64,000 nt of DNA from Myoxocephalus aenaeus (taxonomy: Eukaryota; Chordata; Actinopteri; Perciformes; Cottidae): assembly GCA_038501785.1 (NCBI GenBank), contig JBAMJR010000090.1:453001-517000 (forward strand), read 5' to 3'. The notes under the pieces were generated by a model. That model had not been told where the DNA came from. It saw nothing but the letters and a program-made list of their open reading frames with translations, and did not search any database. How positions within the stretch are numbered: the first letter of the stretch is position 1; the number at the start of each line of letters is the position of its first letter. Positions 11,732 through 25,333 of the stretch are shown here, piece by piece. Made by a program: the position numbers and the translations under genes.

Positions 11732-11748
11732 CTCAGAGTAAAATGCAT
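11659..11748. repeat. perfect 90-bp palindrome with (AT)n centre
   Basis: ATGCATTTTACTCTGAGGA at 11659-11677 is exactly the reverse complement of 11730-11748. The 52-nt centre is pure (AT)n, itself self-complementary. A further (TA)n run lies just left of it. Confidence 0.95.
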
Positions 11749-11845
11749 TGTAGTGGCTATAGAGTGGTACTATAACTAGAGTATTATATTAGCACCAGTG
11801 TTGAGAAATTAAAAGGATCAGTTAAAGGCTACGTTTAGTCAATGA

Positions 11846-12007
<162 letters not shown>

Positions 12008-12383
12008 ACATACAGCTTGCTGATGGGCTGGAATAAAAATGTCAAGTTATCGGAAACATAACTTCGTCTTTCTTTCTTTGACACATCCATCCTCCGCTTG
12101 CAGAACGAGTCAGAGGATGAACCATACAGCAAAGTCAGAGATCTAACGGCGAGACGGGGATATCACCAGATAAGAAATAAAACAGCCAGCCAAGGACAAC
12201 AGGGTACACAAGAGAGATGAGCAGAGCATGACGAGAGGGAAGAGAACCTCAACACGAGTCACATCCATCCGTCCAAGAATAATCTGAGATTAAAACAGTT
12301 GGGGGAATAATGCGTTTGCACGATAACATCAAAAAAGCATTTGAACACAAGCACACATGTCTCCCTGGTTGGAGACAAGAACG

Positions 12384-12483
<100 letters not shown>

Positions 12484-13726
12484 ATGAAAAAATAAAATGT
12501 GTGTTTGATTCAGTGTTGCTCTATAAGGATTATGGGTAGAGTAACAGGAATTGTCTGGCAATCTCCTGCATCCAGAGACACACATACACATACACACACA
12601 CATACACATAGGAATACATACACATACACATACCACAGACATGCCAATAAAACCAGTGTTATTGTGAGCAGCTGAAGGGTGGGTCAGAGTCTGCCCCGCT
12701 GATTCTCATTACTGAGGCTGACTTCATAGTGAAGGTGAAGTCATTGCTGATTCAAATGGGATAGGAGGCGGAGAGGGACCTGAGCTCCCAACGCATGGTG
12801 AACCAGAGATGGGAATCTACACACATCCACAAACACACGTACATTCAACCACAGTTCAAGGGCAAAGGCTGGGGATAGTGCTGGCTGCGTGTTTGAGACA
12901 AACACACACAGGTTAGTTATTCCTCTGATGCTTGACTGTTGGGTCAGCGGAGAGAGAGACAGAGAGAGAGCGACACACAGAATGGCTTATTGTTCCAAGT
13001 GAACAGAGGGTGACTGTGGGAGAGAGGGTTCCTGGCACCTCCTGTAAGCCTGGGATCCAAGGCCAGTGGCACTGTGTGTGCGCGCATGTTTTTGATACGC
13101 GTGCACCTAAACCCGTGATGAACTCGCTCTTTTTCATCAGCAACACTCCATCTTTGTTGATGGGTTTCTCTCTCCTTACCGGCTATGCCTGTGATAACGT
13201 CATATTACAACAGCAGATTACATGCACCGACAATTGCGCAAGGAATGTGCAACAGACTCTGATCTTATTTTGGAAAGAGGAGGGAAAATAACTGGGGCTG
13301 CTACCATAGCAACGTGGTGAGAATTTCTCCATGGCGATGCTCTGTGTTCCAAACAAATTGGGCTGCGAAAAGGGAGCATGGGGGCTGCCCATCGGGACGT
13401 TGGCTGGTGTTTGAGGGGGCTGAAGTTTTGGAAAATTGAATAGAATATTAGGACAAAGTATAGTCTTGTTTTACATTTTTTTTAAACGGGCTTATTGCAC
13501 AGCAAAGGTGTGATGCTGGGCACCCATACATCGCTGTGTCCAAATCACATTACACACACAGTGAAACGCCTTAAACATGTCAATGAATACTCACTTTTTT
13601 TTGTCATCTGGCTCTGTTTTGATAAGTCTATCATGATTAATTACTGTATGAATAGTCCAAAAGCTTTGTAAATGTGCATATTTGTTTCATACACAAATGA
13701 GATGAGAGGATTTATATCAATCTTAT

Positions 13727-13910
13727 GTCTGAGCATTAACTTCAGAGCTGGAGATGGGACCTGTTTAGATAGCTTAGCATAATGACTAGAGACATGGAAA
13801 CAGCTAGTGTGGCTCTCTACAAACCATCACATTTTGTTTGTTTAATTTGTACATAAACAAAAACTGCCAGTTTGTGGTTTTAGGGGGAGCTACGTGCTAT
13901 AACTAGACTA
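13727..13910 (+). repeat. interspersed repeat A, copy 4
   Basis: Contains GATAGCTTAGCATAATGACT, AACAGCTAGTGTGGCTCT and AGTTTGTGGTTTTAGGGGG, in the order of repeat A. It is diverged and lacks the left part. Confidence 0.55.
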
Positions 13911-16900
13911 ATTCACCATGTGCAGTAATTATAATAATGAGGGTTTATTATCTGCCTTATTGATCATTCTCGCATGATCCATCAGTGGTATCTACTGTAC
14001 TGCTAGTTCTCATTTATAATGCATGAGGCCACACCTCATATACTGTTACAGAAACACCAGAGCTCCCCTTCACCCCTCTCCAACCCAGCATGAAAGACTG
14101 CATGAGCTCGACGACAATATGCATAGCATAAATACACGTAGATGTGGGACAGGATTCAACGTTCAATCAGAGTTCCTGAGGCCTTGGCCAGCCGACACGC
14201 TGCGGCCAAGCCGATAAATCTCACCATCAGCCTTCGACCTGCTGGTACTGCTGCTGCCGCGAGATTTATAGATTCACATGAACATCTGAGGACAGGATGG
14301 CGCATTGAGACCTCAGGTTCTAGTAAACACCCTTTACTCTTACATGCTTTTAGCTCACTTGATCCCTTAATAAAAAGAGGAGCAGCATCAGGATGTAGGG
14401 GATGGCTACAGCAGGTGATTTGTTATTCTTGTTATCTAATGATGAGCATTTTTTTGCTCTTTTGTACCTTGGTTTAAATCGATAGATGGGTTTGGTAAAC
14501 TATGGGTCAAATGGTCGCTTTATTGGTTCTCAGGGTCAGCTTGTGACTTAATTGGCTAATGGTTTCTGACATTAAGATATAGCTCGCCACAGATATGGTG
14601 GGAAAACAGGGAAAGACAGACTTTTCACTGCCCTCCTCTTGTCTTTTCTCTCCTCTTTGCCTTCAGCCAAAGACAAAAAGATGAGGACCACATATCTAAA
14701 TGAAAGCAAAAGAAAACCACGACGCTGATAACCAAAACAGAGATCGCCCAAAAACATGGAGAGTCCCAGGAGACGAACAGAAACACGGGACAACACCCTG
14801 CCCACCGCCCTCGTGTTCCACTTAAACTGTTTACTCCTTGTCCATTTCATCCTTTCATTAAACCCTCACTCGTTCCATCTCCTCTACGATTCCTCTGTTC
14901 TTTCCCCCATCGTACTTTCCTTCTTTACATCCCTCTGTCTGTGTGTGTGTGTGTGTGTGTGAGTGTGTTTCATGTGTGTGAGGGGCGCTGTCTGCCTGCC
15001 GGTTGCCAGGTTACCAGTCTAATTGAGGGGCCTCTGGAGAGCCGCTGTTATCAGAGCCTAAGCCCTCTGTTCCGCTTACCCCTCTCATTCTTTCTTTTTT
15101 TCCGCTCCATCTCTTTTTTCTAGAGCATCCCTTGCATTGAAGCCATCTCAGCCTCCTCTTTCTATCCCACCGTACTCAATAAACACTTTTCTCAACATAT
15201 ATCAAACTGATGTCAATCATTTCTCCATCCTCCTCATCACGTATGATCTCGGTACGCCGTTCTCCTTTATCTCCTCCTACCCACCGTTCCCTTGGTTTAG
15301 CTCAGCCTGTGTTGTCGATACGTCTTTTCCTGTTTCATCCCTGCCTTTCATCAGCCGTCTCCACGTCACGTTTCTCTGGTTATCTGCTGCTCCTTCCTGC
15401 ATCTTGCCATTATTCTGTCACTGTCTAGCTTTTATCTAACACCAAACCTGGCAGGAATTCCTTATCCTGTTACACAACTGATCCCTCACCCACACGAGAA
15501 CACATCTACTCTGCTGACATGCAAACACAAATAGCCGATGAAGAACTTGGACCGAGATTAATACAAATGTTTTGTGAGATGATTTGAGTCTTTTTGAGGT
15601 TTTCTCAGAGACTAAATCCTAAACCTGAGACCAAAGGGTAGTTTATTAATTGCTAAACCTAATATTAAGCATTAAGAGGACGCACACGGAGCTGACAAGA
15701 TATCAGCTTTTACAAATATTGATAGAAGAACATTGAAAGAGGTGAACACCACTTGTTGGCACACACCTCAAAGACTACAGGGAACACTGAAGTGCATACT
15801 AGATGAATCACCCTTAATCCTAACTCAGAGGAGATGTTTGAGGATAGAAATGTGTGACTTTCATGTGACTAAAACCAGCACCCATCATCTCAATGACCCT
15901 CACCTTCCTCTGCAGCTTTTCGTGCATCGCTCCCTGCTTTGACACTTGCTCCATCAAAGAAGCTCCATCTCCCCCCCTCCATATTCAGCTCATGTCTTTC
16001 GCCTTTCATCTACCTCTCTGCTTGTTCCCACTCTCCATCGCACTGCATTGCAGACTTTCTTTCCCAAGCAGCAGAGCTGGTTAGAGAAAAGCAGACGCAC
16101 AGCTGTGATGCACTTGCTTTTCTTTAATCACGACCGCTTCATTCCTCGTTCGATAAAGTGGGACACTGCTGTCACGTGTCCCACAAGAATCACACAGAAT
16201 CATAAACATGCACGCACACATTAACACAACTCTCCAGGCAACCATTCACATTTAAATTCTCTGTCTCACAATTGCACACACACAGAGTTCTGTCACGACA
16301 CTATACTCTATACCTCGTCCTGCTTGACAGGGATTGATGAGGCTCCATGAAGAAGGAGGTAGGACATGATTCCCTTGAGTCAAGCGCTCCCTTAGCAACC
16401 AGCCAGCCATCAGATTCACAACACAATCACGTAACCACAAACAACTGAGAAATACTTCTCCTCAATGACACATGTGCAGCAATGTCGTAGTTTCACCGTG
16501 ACATTCAAGGATTTACGATAAACTGAACGGAGGAGATAAAACATGATAGCGGCGCTAATAACAACAAAATCTGCTTGTGTCTGTCAAAATGGCAATCAAA
16601 TCAAATGAATATGAAGTTTCATGTAGGGCTGAGAACTACCTGGTAAGAACAGTTTTCCTGGTGGACCATCCTTCACAGCATCATAGAGTGGAGTTAGCTG
16701 AGCTGGGGGAACAGCAGTGGGACTGAGATAAGATTCCCAGCCCTGCAGTGGTATTCCAAAAGGAGAGGATCCTACCAAGTCCTGGATCCAAACTAAAGAG
16801 ACCAATTCTCCTGCTCGCCTGTCTTTCAGTTCAGTCTTCACCCTCTGCTTTCTGTCTACGTCTTCTGATCGCTTGCTCTTCTGTCTTCATGAGAGGGGGA

Positions 16901-18165
16901 CAGGGTCTGATCGCTGCTTCCCCAAAGCTAAAAGAGCGAAGGGAACGAGAGACTGGAGGAGGGGTGTGAGAGCGGGAGAGAAAAAGAGGGAGGGGAGCAG
17001 GGAAAAGCAGAGTGCACTCCCGGGCGCCTTTCTCTGTCTGCTTCGGACTGAAAAGGGGGAGGAGCTGTTGGGCTGAGTGTGTGCAGAGTCGGCCAGCAGA
17101 GGGGATGGTGGAAAAGAGAGGGAGGGTAAGGTTGGTGTGGGTCAGGGTCGGAATGCCATTCTCCTGTTTCATATGGAGTAATGCCAGACAGAGAGAGAGA
17201 GAGAGAGAAGGGAAGAGGAGGGAAGAGGAGGGGCATTCTTCCCTAACTTTTAGCTTCACCTGCGCTGCATAAATGGTCAACAACGATAGGATGCTGCAAT
17301 ACTTAAGACCCAACCTGAACAGGGAAGGCGATCAAAATGTCAAGTACCAAAATATGGTATTTAAAACCAACATTTATTCATTTTAAACAGCAAAGATGTG
17401 TATCACTCACTGATTTGTTTGTGTCATCTTAGCCTCACCGTGTAAAAGTACACATTGTGGTCTTTGCATGGTTTGTACATTTTCCCCTCATTCTCCGTCT
17501 GTCTCTTTGTTGGATTATGAACTCAAACAGCAGATGGCCGGTTTATAATCCAGGCCAACGTGCTCAAATAATCTCTCCCTTCTCAATCTCTCCATCCATT
17601 TCTCTATCCTGACCTCTGCGCATTACTGTTATGAACCAATCTCTTTTTATTATTTGTTTCTTTCGTTTTGATCTTACTGCAATGTAAACAGCTTTGTGAG
17701 CTTTTTGCTTTGTCTGTAGATTATTTTGAAATTAACTGATCAATCAATTAGTTAAGTACATTTTATTTACATTTTCCTCAGAGGGGTAATAATAATAATA
17801 ATAATACACAATGCTGCAATAACTAAAAGTCTTTAAAATGTCAGAAATCAGCAAACAGCCTGAAACAAAATTACATTCAATTTACAATAAAATAAAGTAG
17901 GAATCACAATTATTTGAGACATTTTTGCTATACGTAGACTATTAATCATATATTTATTTAAAAAACTGTCTTAAATGTCTATTCTCTGACTTACTGGTTA
18001 ATCAACTAATCATTTCAGACTAATCCTTTCCACCATCTCAGCTTGTTTTGTTCAAGCCAGAACTGTACAGCAGGGGAACAGCTTTGCACAAGAATTTGGG
18101 GAGTGTGATGCAATTAAATCATACATCTGTTTCAGCTTTCATGTTTTATTTGGCAAGTTGGAAAG

Positions 18166-18277
<112 letters not shown>

Positions 18278-19136
18278 CCTGTTCTCTCATCCCTCCTTTC
18301 TGGCCAGATCTCTCTCTCTGATATTGATCTTCGGCGGGTGACGCTGCTTTTCCCGATAGGAGCAATCTTAAGTGTAATGACCTGGAAGTGGATCGATGAG
18401 CTCCCCGCTCGGATCTCTCTGCTGCACTTCACCGGCTCTGGTTTGGCCTTCTGCTCGGTGCCCATCTGGCCCTTCCTGTCACACTCACCTTGGATATAAT
18501 CATCTGTGCAAGACCGGCGATAAATATGTTTTTCTTACAGTGAAAGCTACCAACCGGGCCTCGTAAAAGCACTCGTAAGCTTATGCTGAGTTTACAGGCA
18601 TAGAGTAAGTAGGTGAAAAACAGAGAACCCAAGTGATAAATAGCAGAGAGATTAAAAAGCGGCTGGTGAAAGGAGTCAAGCATGTAGCACGTCAAGGGAT
18701 GCTGACTCCTTTCTCCTATTCAAGCCCTGTGTTGCTGTGTTTCTGCTGCGTGTTTTCCACCACATTAGCTATTAGAACGTGATGCATTTATTTGGTCAAA
18801 TAAGGGTTGTTGCTGTTAATGGCTTTGGTGTCTGCCCACTAGGCACCAACAAGTGCTTGAAGAAAATCCCGATCTCAAGAACTTTAATAAGTGGTGACTT
18901 ATTAAACACAGCTCAATGACATTTCACACAATTCAACTGCCGATCCCTCGAGCAGTAATGTAAGAGGAGTTTCTTAAATCTGGTTTCAAGTATATACATG
19001 AACAGAGTAACTGAAGGCCCCCCCCCACATCATTCCTTTTCTGAAACTGACAATCTTTCAGATCTTTACAATTTCAGACGCATTAAAGCCGGATGCTTCT
19101 CCCTTTTGAATATGAATGCTACTGATTTGTCTTTTC

Positions 19137-19237
<101 letters not shown>

Positions 19238-19996
19238 TTGATGTCCAACATCTGTGAGTCATGCTTTGATACAAGAAACCACAGCAACCCCCTCTCTCTC
19301 CTCTATCACCATGGTAGCAGTCCCTCCCCCATCCCGATGACCTTCACATGGTCGTCAAGGTTACGATCTGAGTCACAGCACAGGTGGAGACCGAGACAGC
19401 GCCTCTTTGTCCACACCAGAAGAGACAACTACACCTGACACCACCCGCACTGCATCGTGTGGAGCTCCTGATTCTCAAATGATGTGAACCAGCTTCAACA
19501 GCACTAAACACACTGTGATGATGTACGTGGTCCAGACAGTAGATTCAGAACTAAGATGATTAACTTCCAGTTAGACCTCCCACACACTGGCCACAGTATA
19601 TAAATAATATGTTGGTCTGTGCAAAGTCTGTCTGCTAAAATGCAGTTGTATGCTGACTCTAAGGCCAAACTTTGAGAGTAGTATGTAATGTATTCCTGCA
19701 CGGAGCCGGAGGATGGCTGCTATGTGTGTCACTCCCGCTGTGAGGGTGTGTTGTAGTGTACATTGAGCACTGGAGCGGCTCGTCTCATCCTCGTTTCCCT
19801 CCTCTCGTCCCACACATCAAAACAACACTCATGTGGGGCTCTGTGTGTTTAACTCTGCCGAGGGCATACTTATAGATGCAAACAGGAATGATGAATACCT
19901 AATCATGAGTCACTGATACCAGAGAACAACGTGGTGCTTCACTCTACTGTACTCTACTGGACACAGAGAGATGGGCATGGTACTGTGGGGGGAGGA

Positions 19997-20586
19997 CAGG
20001 GTTGGGTCAGATTACTTTGAAACGTAGTCACTTATTGAACACAAATTACAAGGCAATTTATTTGTAATTAGTAACGTAATCCATTGGATTAAAACAATTC
20101 TAATACATTTTTTTGATTACTTCAAAATCTAAAATGTTGCATACAAAAGAATGGATGCAGAAATTGGAGTCCCACAAATACTAGAATAAAATGCATTTAA
20201 CATATTCAGTATTTAGAGGTAAAGTTACCCTTAAAAACACTGGAACTGACAATGGGAGTTGTGTGTGTGTATGCTACAACATGTGGGACGCTGTTTCTTT
20301 TGTGGAGGCTGTTGTTGTTATCAGAGGCCACATGGAGGACTTTGATCACATAACACAAGAGTAGCACTAATCACAGTGTTCTTCTTCCTTTCTCAATGTA
20401 AAGAAGGAATACAAAATAAAGTAACTTGTTTTGAGTCTTAGAAAAACTGCCATAAAATATCAAGCAACCATAACAATATAACTATAAACTGATTGCACAT
20501 TTCTTCAAATGTAACCAGAACTGATTACATTTTTTGCAATCTGATTACATAATCCTGATTATATGTAATCTGTTACTCGTGCCCTG
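19997..20586. mobile_element. probable non-autonomous DNA element (CAGGG ends)
   Basis: The left end is CAGGGTTGGGTCAGATTAC. The right end on the minus strand is CAGGGCACGAGTAACAGATT, and the inner parts of both ends repeat GTAATC/GATTAC phrases. This resembles a common fish element with CAGTGTTGGGGAGTAAC-type ends. No target duplication is visible, so the copy is old or the ends are set slightly wrong. No ORF. Confidence 0.5.
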
Positions 20587-20911
20587 TGCAGCTCATGGAA
20601 AAGGACAAGCAGCTTGCTCTCTTTCCAGCATCCTGATCATCTACCCCGTCCTCCTCTCTCTCTGAGGCCTTTTGGTGTGACTACATTTGCTTTATTTTCA
20701 GCACATTTCTCAATCTTCCTCTTCCTTCCCTTTCTCTTCCTGCCTCCCGCTCCTTCTCAGCAGAAGGAAGGGGAGCCCACATGCTTTTAGCGAGCTGACA
20801 TTTTGTGCCAGTGTAAAAACAATGCATAGCAAAGCAGGTTGGCTCAGTGTGAGGGCCGGAGTCTGGTAATGAGCTCACTCTGACAGGGAGGAACTGATGT
20901 GGAAGGCCAGG

Positions 20912-20913
<2 letters not shown>

Positions 20914-20966
<53 letters not shown>
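20914..20966. repeat. (GT)n microsatellite
   Basis: About 26 GT units. Confidence 0.97.
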
Positions 20967-20968
<2 letters not shown>

Positions 20969-21588
20969 CAGTCTGATGTTCAGCCACCAGAGGTTGTTCT
21001 AATGAGGCCTTTCTGTCTGCAGTTGGTGGTGGGAAGACTGAGCCTGCTGTGCCCACCATGCTGCATTAATATTTGCTTCACATTTATAAATGCGTCACAA
21101 CAAATTTGTACACCAACTGACAACTGAGTAAATGATTAACTGGCCACCAATTACAAATGTGCAATGATGAAGTCTATTACGAAAGAGAAGTAGTGAGTCA
21201 CAGTGAATATTAAGCTGAAACAAGTAATCCTTTATTCTACAGTTTAAATGACGAGCCCATTAATCAACAATTCAGATTTGTTTCAAGTGTAGAAATGGCG
21301 GAGAGGAAAGAGGCGTCCCATGAGATGTACCGGTTATATGGCATGCGCTGTGACCAATCCACATGATAGTTAATTTAATATGCTGGACTGTTGGTTGGAC
21401 AAAGCAAGCATCATGAAGACGTCATCTGAGGCTGAATCAAATGTCTGACATTTTACAGACTAATCGCCCTACTTCAGCCTGATGGAACGATTATTCTTGT
21501 GTTATGAGTATGAGAGGTGATAAAAGTGCACTGAGCTCTACAGCAACAGATGAAGCTCTCTGCATGACCTGGCACAAATGATCTCTCT

Positions 21589-21596
21589 CACACACA

Positions 21597-21632
<36 letters not shown>
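21589..21632. repeat. (CA)n microsatellite, interrupted
   Basis: CA array with one CACCACA interruption. Confidence 0.95.
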
Positions 21633-21634
<2 letters not shown>

Positions 21635-21780
21635 TATATAACAGGCAGAATCATGAAGACAAAAATACTCTTGGTTTGTTGGGGTCTGTGTGGGTGTGCA
21701 GACGTGATTCAAACATGGCTTGTATTTTTAGCCCGTTATAAACACAGCAAGTTCACAACCCACGTTTCTACCTCTCACTT

Positions 21781-21934
<154 letters not shown>

Positions 21935-22225
21935 TAGGAGCAGAGAAGACCAGTGTTTCATGTTTCAGCTCCACCCAAACAAGCAATCCAAGCAAGCACA
22001 CACAGGCACCCAGGCCACTGTGTGTGTGTCTGACTAAACCCTTTATTCTCCCCAAAAAGAGACAGGAGAGGTGATGGATAAGAGCGTAAAATCCTTCACT
22101 GCTTAGAAAACATAAACCCTCTTTTTCTATTTCTCAATTTCCAGCTCTCACTCTCCTTTTGTTGCCTTCTTGCAATAAACCTTGTTTTTTATCTCCTTCG
22201 GTCCCGTTCCCACTTATAAAGCCGG

Positions 22226-22227
<2 letters not shown>

Positions 22228-22275
<48 letters not shown>

Positions 22276-22302
22276 CGTGCGTGCGTGTGTGTGCGTGTGT
22301 GT
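22228..22302. repeat. (GT)n(GTGC)n microsatellite
   Basis: Pure GT followed by GCGT variants. Confidence 0.95.
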
Positions 22303-22470
22303 ATTGGGCTCTGCTCTTTAGTGACTGTGCAGAATGAGGACTGACACGAAGCTATAACATTAGAGGCCGTCTCCTCACTGCTACATAAATCCCCATTTCC
22401 TCCACAGCACGCTCTGCCACTCACAGCCAGTGCCCCTCTTTGATAGTTTTCATAGGGTGGAGAGGGGGGA

Positions 22471-22491
22471 GGGGGGGGGGGGGGGGGGGGG
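22471..22491 (+). repeat. poly-G run of 21
   Basis: 21 consecutive G, preceded by a separate run of six G. Possible G-quadruplex former. Confidence 0.9.
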
Positions 22492-23627
22492 TATTCTCCT
22501 GCTGAATTCTGGCTGTGTGAGAACATTAGGCTATAATGCTTCCTGGCAGCTTGAGGAAGAGGACAATTAGCAGGGAACAGGAGTGGGAACGGCAGTGAAC
22601 AACAGGGGATGTCTGGAAGAAAGGGGGAAGGAAAGAAGAGAAAGAGAAGAAGGTGGAGCAGAATGAGTTTGAGACTCCATCCCAAACAGGATACAACCGG
22701 ATGCAACGCATGCTGACGAGGGGGGGCCTCTCAGGCCTGGGTGACTCATGGTTTGAGTGAATCAGGGGAAGGGTGTGTTTGTGTGAGTTCTGAATCAATC
22801 CAGATGATCAACAGGGGAGGGACGTGTAGCTGTAGGCTGTACCTTTCCACATGAAACACTGTTATTCTATCTCCATTCATAGCGGCATCCTGATCTGATT
22901 TACCCACAATGCATCTGGCTTGCCAGATGAGATGATGAATCATCCTATTAGTGTAGGTGAAATACTTGGTACCCTTTCACCTCAACAGACCAGAACGTAA
23001 GCGTTTCTGTCAGTTAATCCAGAGCATCGTAATCATCCATACGAATAGGTTTGTTTACATGGAGACGAGGAGAAATGACCAGGCAGCTGATTAAACTGTA
23101 CTTTGACACCAGATAAGAGCAGTTTAGTACTCCTCAAGGCTGCCGATGAGACTCCTGCAGAATGTCTTGGGCATTGTGTCTCCCCTGGTTGCAGCAGAAT
23201 GTTTTGAGAGTCTATCTCAAAGTTTACATGAGCGTGTGCAGGTGCCTAATCCATCCAGACAAAACATGGCATAGCAGACCGCCTGACTTAAAACTGACTT
23301 TCCTTTTCCACAGCGTTGAAGGCCATGGGCTCCTTGTGATGAATGCCCTTCAACAGCAACACACTCTAATTTATAGCATTGATACCTGACGCACAAACCA
23401 GAGTTGGCCTTCTGGCACATTTGGCTGATTGAGCATGTTAAATCATCAACAGTGATAGTAGAGACCACTGATTGGCTGTTCAGCTGTCGACGAACTGTAT
23501 TTGTATTTACTTCATACCAATTTTAAAAGGTGCTATGTACGTTTGATTGGGTTTGGGAATATTTATTTTGCCCTTACTGGCAACTAGGCGACAACTGAGC
23601 CGGCGGCTCGCAGCTCACGGTGCAAAC

Positions 23628-24044
23628 CAGAATCAGAATCAGAATCAGAATCAGCTTTAATGGCCATGTAAATTTTCACATACATGGAATTTGACTCCGG
23701 TTTCACTGGCTCTCGTACTTTTTTTACACAAACAATATGCAAGATAAATATAAAAATATAAAAAGGACATTAAAGACAGTAGTAAAACAACAAAAAAGTG
23801 CAGATAGTGCAGATGAAGAGTCTGTTTAACTGTTCATCAAAGTGACGGCCAGTGGGAAGAAGCTGTTTCTGTGTCTGGTGGTTTTGGCGTACAGTGCTCT
23901 GTAGCGCCTTCCAGAGGGGAGGAGTTGGAACAGCTTGTGTCCAGGGTGTGAGGGGTCTGTGGTGATCTTTACAGCCCGCTTCCTGACTCTGGCGGTGTGC
24001 AAGTCCAGGATGGAGGGCAGGCTGGAACCAATGGTTCTCTCTGC
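23628..24044 (-). mobile_element. 5'-truncated LINE 3' end, copy 2
   Basis: On the minus strand it encodes AERTIGSSLPSILDLHTARV and continues to PLAVTLMNS, identical to copy 1 at all but one residue (Ser to Ala) over about 70 codons. The same 3' UTR follows, ending in four GATTCT units. TGCAAAC lies at both edges (23621-23627 and 24042-24048), a probable target duplication that overlaps the LINE end by three bases. It is a dead copy of the same young family. Confidence 0.88.
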
Positions 24045-25294
24045 AAACGGAAAAAGTGCTGACAGAGCTTTACCTGGGGGGTAACCAGAGGATGGGTGCT
24101 CGGCCATATGAGAGCAGTGGCCATGAGCTAACCAGTGGGGCACGCTCCCATACACAAACATGCACTAAAAGCATGTGCGTCTGGCCCGGACACACACACA
24201 CAGAGGCAGAGCAAACCATCCATTGCTCAGGTAGACACTACGTGTTGCTATGTTAATGCTCTGAATCACATGTATTGCACCTTTAAGGTAGTTTGTTCTC
24301 GTGTGCAGAGGTTTACAACACAAGCTGCACCCTCTTATCTGACTTATTCTCTATTTGTACTCCAGGTGTAACAACACCCTCAAAACTGATTTGTCTTGTT
24401 TGTCTTTAGGAAGTGTTTTGGGATTAGACAGCCTCCTTGTTTCCTCCATGCGTGTGCGTGTGCAGACTGTTTAAACAGTTGCCAGTCAGTTCCAGTCTGT
24501 GATGTGTGCATGAGTCGCTTTTAACAGAAGACCTGAGGTGACATGAGGCATCCAGAGGCAACACAGAAAATGTTAATCAGTTGGCCTCTTTCAAGTTCTT
24601 TGAGCTTGGCTTGGTGTCAAAAACCTTCTCTGCACCTCAAAGTAAAAAGGACTTTCAAAGCAGGTGTACAGCACGAAGATTTGCGTATTTAAAACAGGAT
24701 TCAAATACACATGGACTGCAAATTTGCTGATATTCTTTCTTTGCCAGAAAGGGGAAACCAAGAAGTAGCAACCCACATATGGTCAGTCCTTCCAGCGTGA
24801 ACCTGCTCTGTGTTAAAGGGTCACACAAACTGAGACGCACGGACAGATGTGCAGCTGGCTCTGCTTTATGTTCCGTTCTCGACATATTTAACTTTTCTGT
24901 TTCATACAAACCCAAAAGACAACATACCACAGCAGAGGAATGTAGTGCCCTATTACACATGTATAATTAAATCAGGAGTGTTTTTGTCAAACAATTGATC
25001 TAACTTTGAATCTGAACTACGGCCACATCACATGTTGAATGTCTGACAGAAAGCACACTTTACCTGAGTTAAGTGCCCAACTTGCTGTGAGGAATCCAAG
25101 GTTAAGCTGAGATGAAAACCTTCCACTTAAAAAAACAAGAAAAATAAAAACCATCTACCAATAGCAGCAGACTGTCAGGATACCATGAGAAGAAAAAGAT
25201 ATCCTTTGATTCAGTGAGGTGAGACTGTGCATGTGAGTGTGTGGACTAGCAGGAGACAGAAAACCGCCTGACTCTAAAGCAGAGGCGGCAAAGG

Positions 25295-25297
<3 letters not shown>

Positions 25298-25331
<34 letters not shown>
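25298..25331. repeat. (GT)n microsatellite
   Basis: About 16 GT units. Confidence 0.95.

Positions 25332-25333
<2 letters not shown>

Noticed and set aside
16831..17313. 160-codon minus-strand open frame
   Set aside because: It lies in a purine-rich tract that suppresses stops in several frames; overlapping frames on both strands are also open and none is recognisable.
22134..22706. 190-codon minus-strand open frame
   Set aside because: It consists of poly-Pro from the poly-G run and His-Thr from a GT array, with no recognisable protein between.
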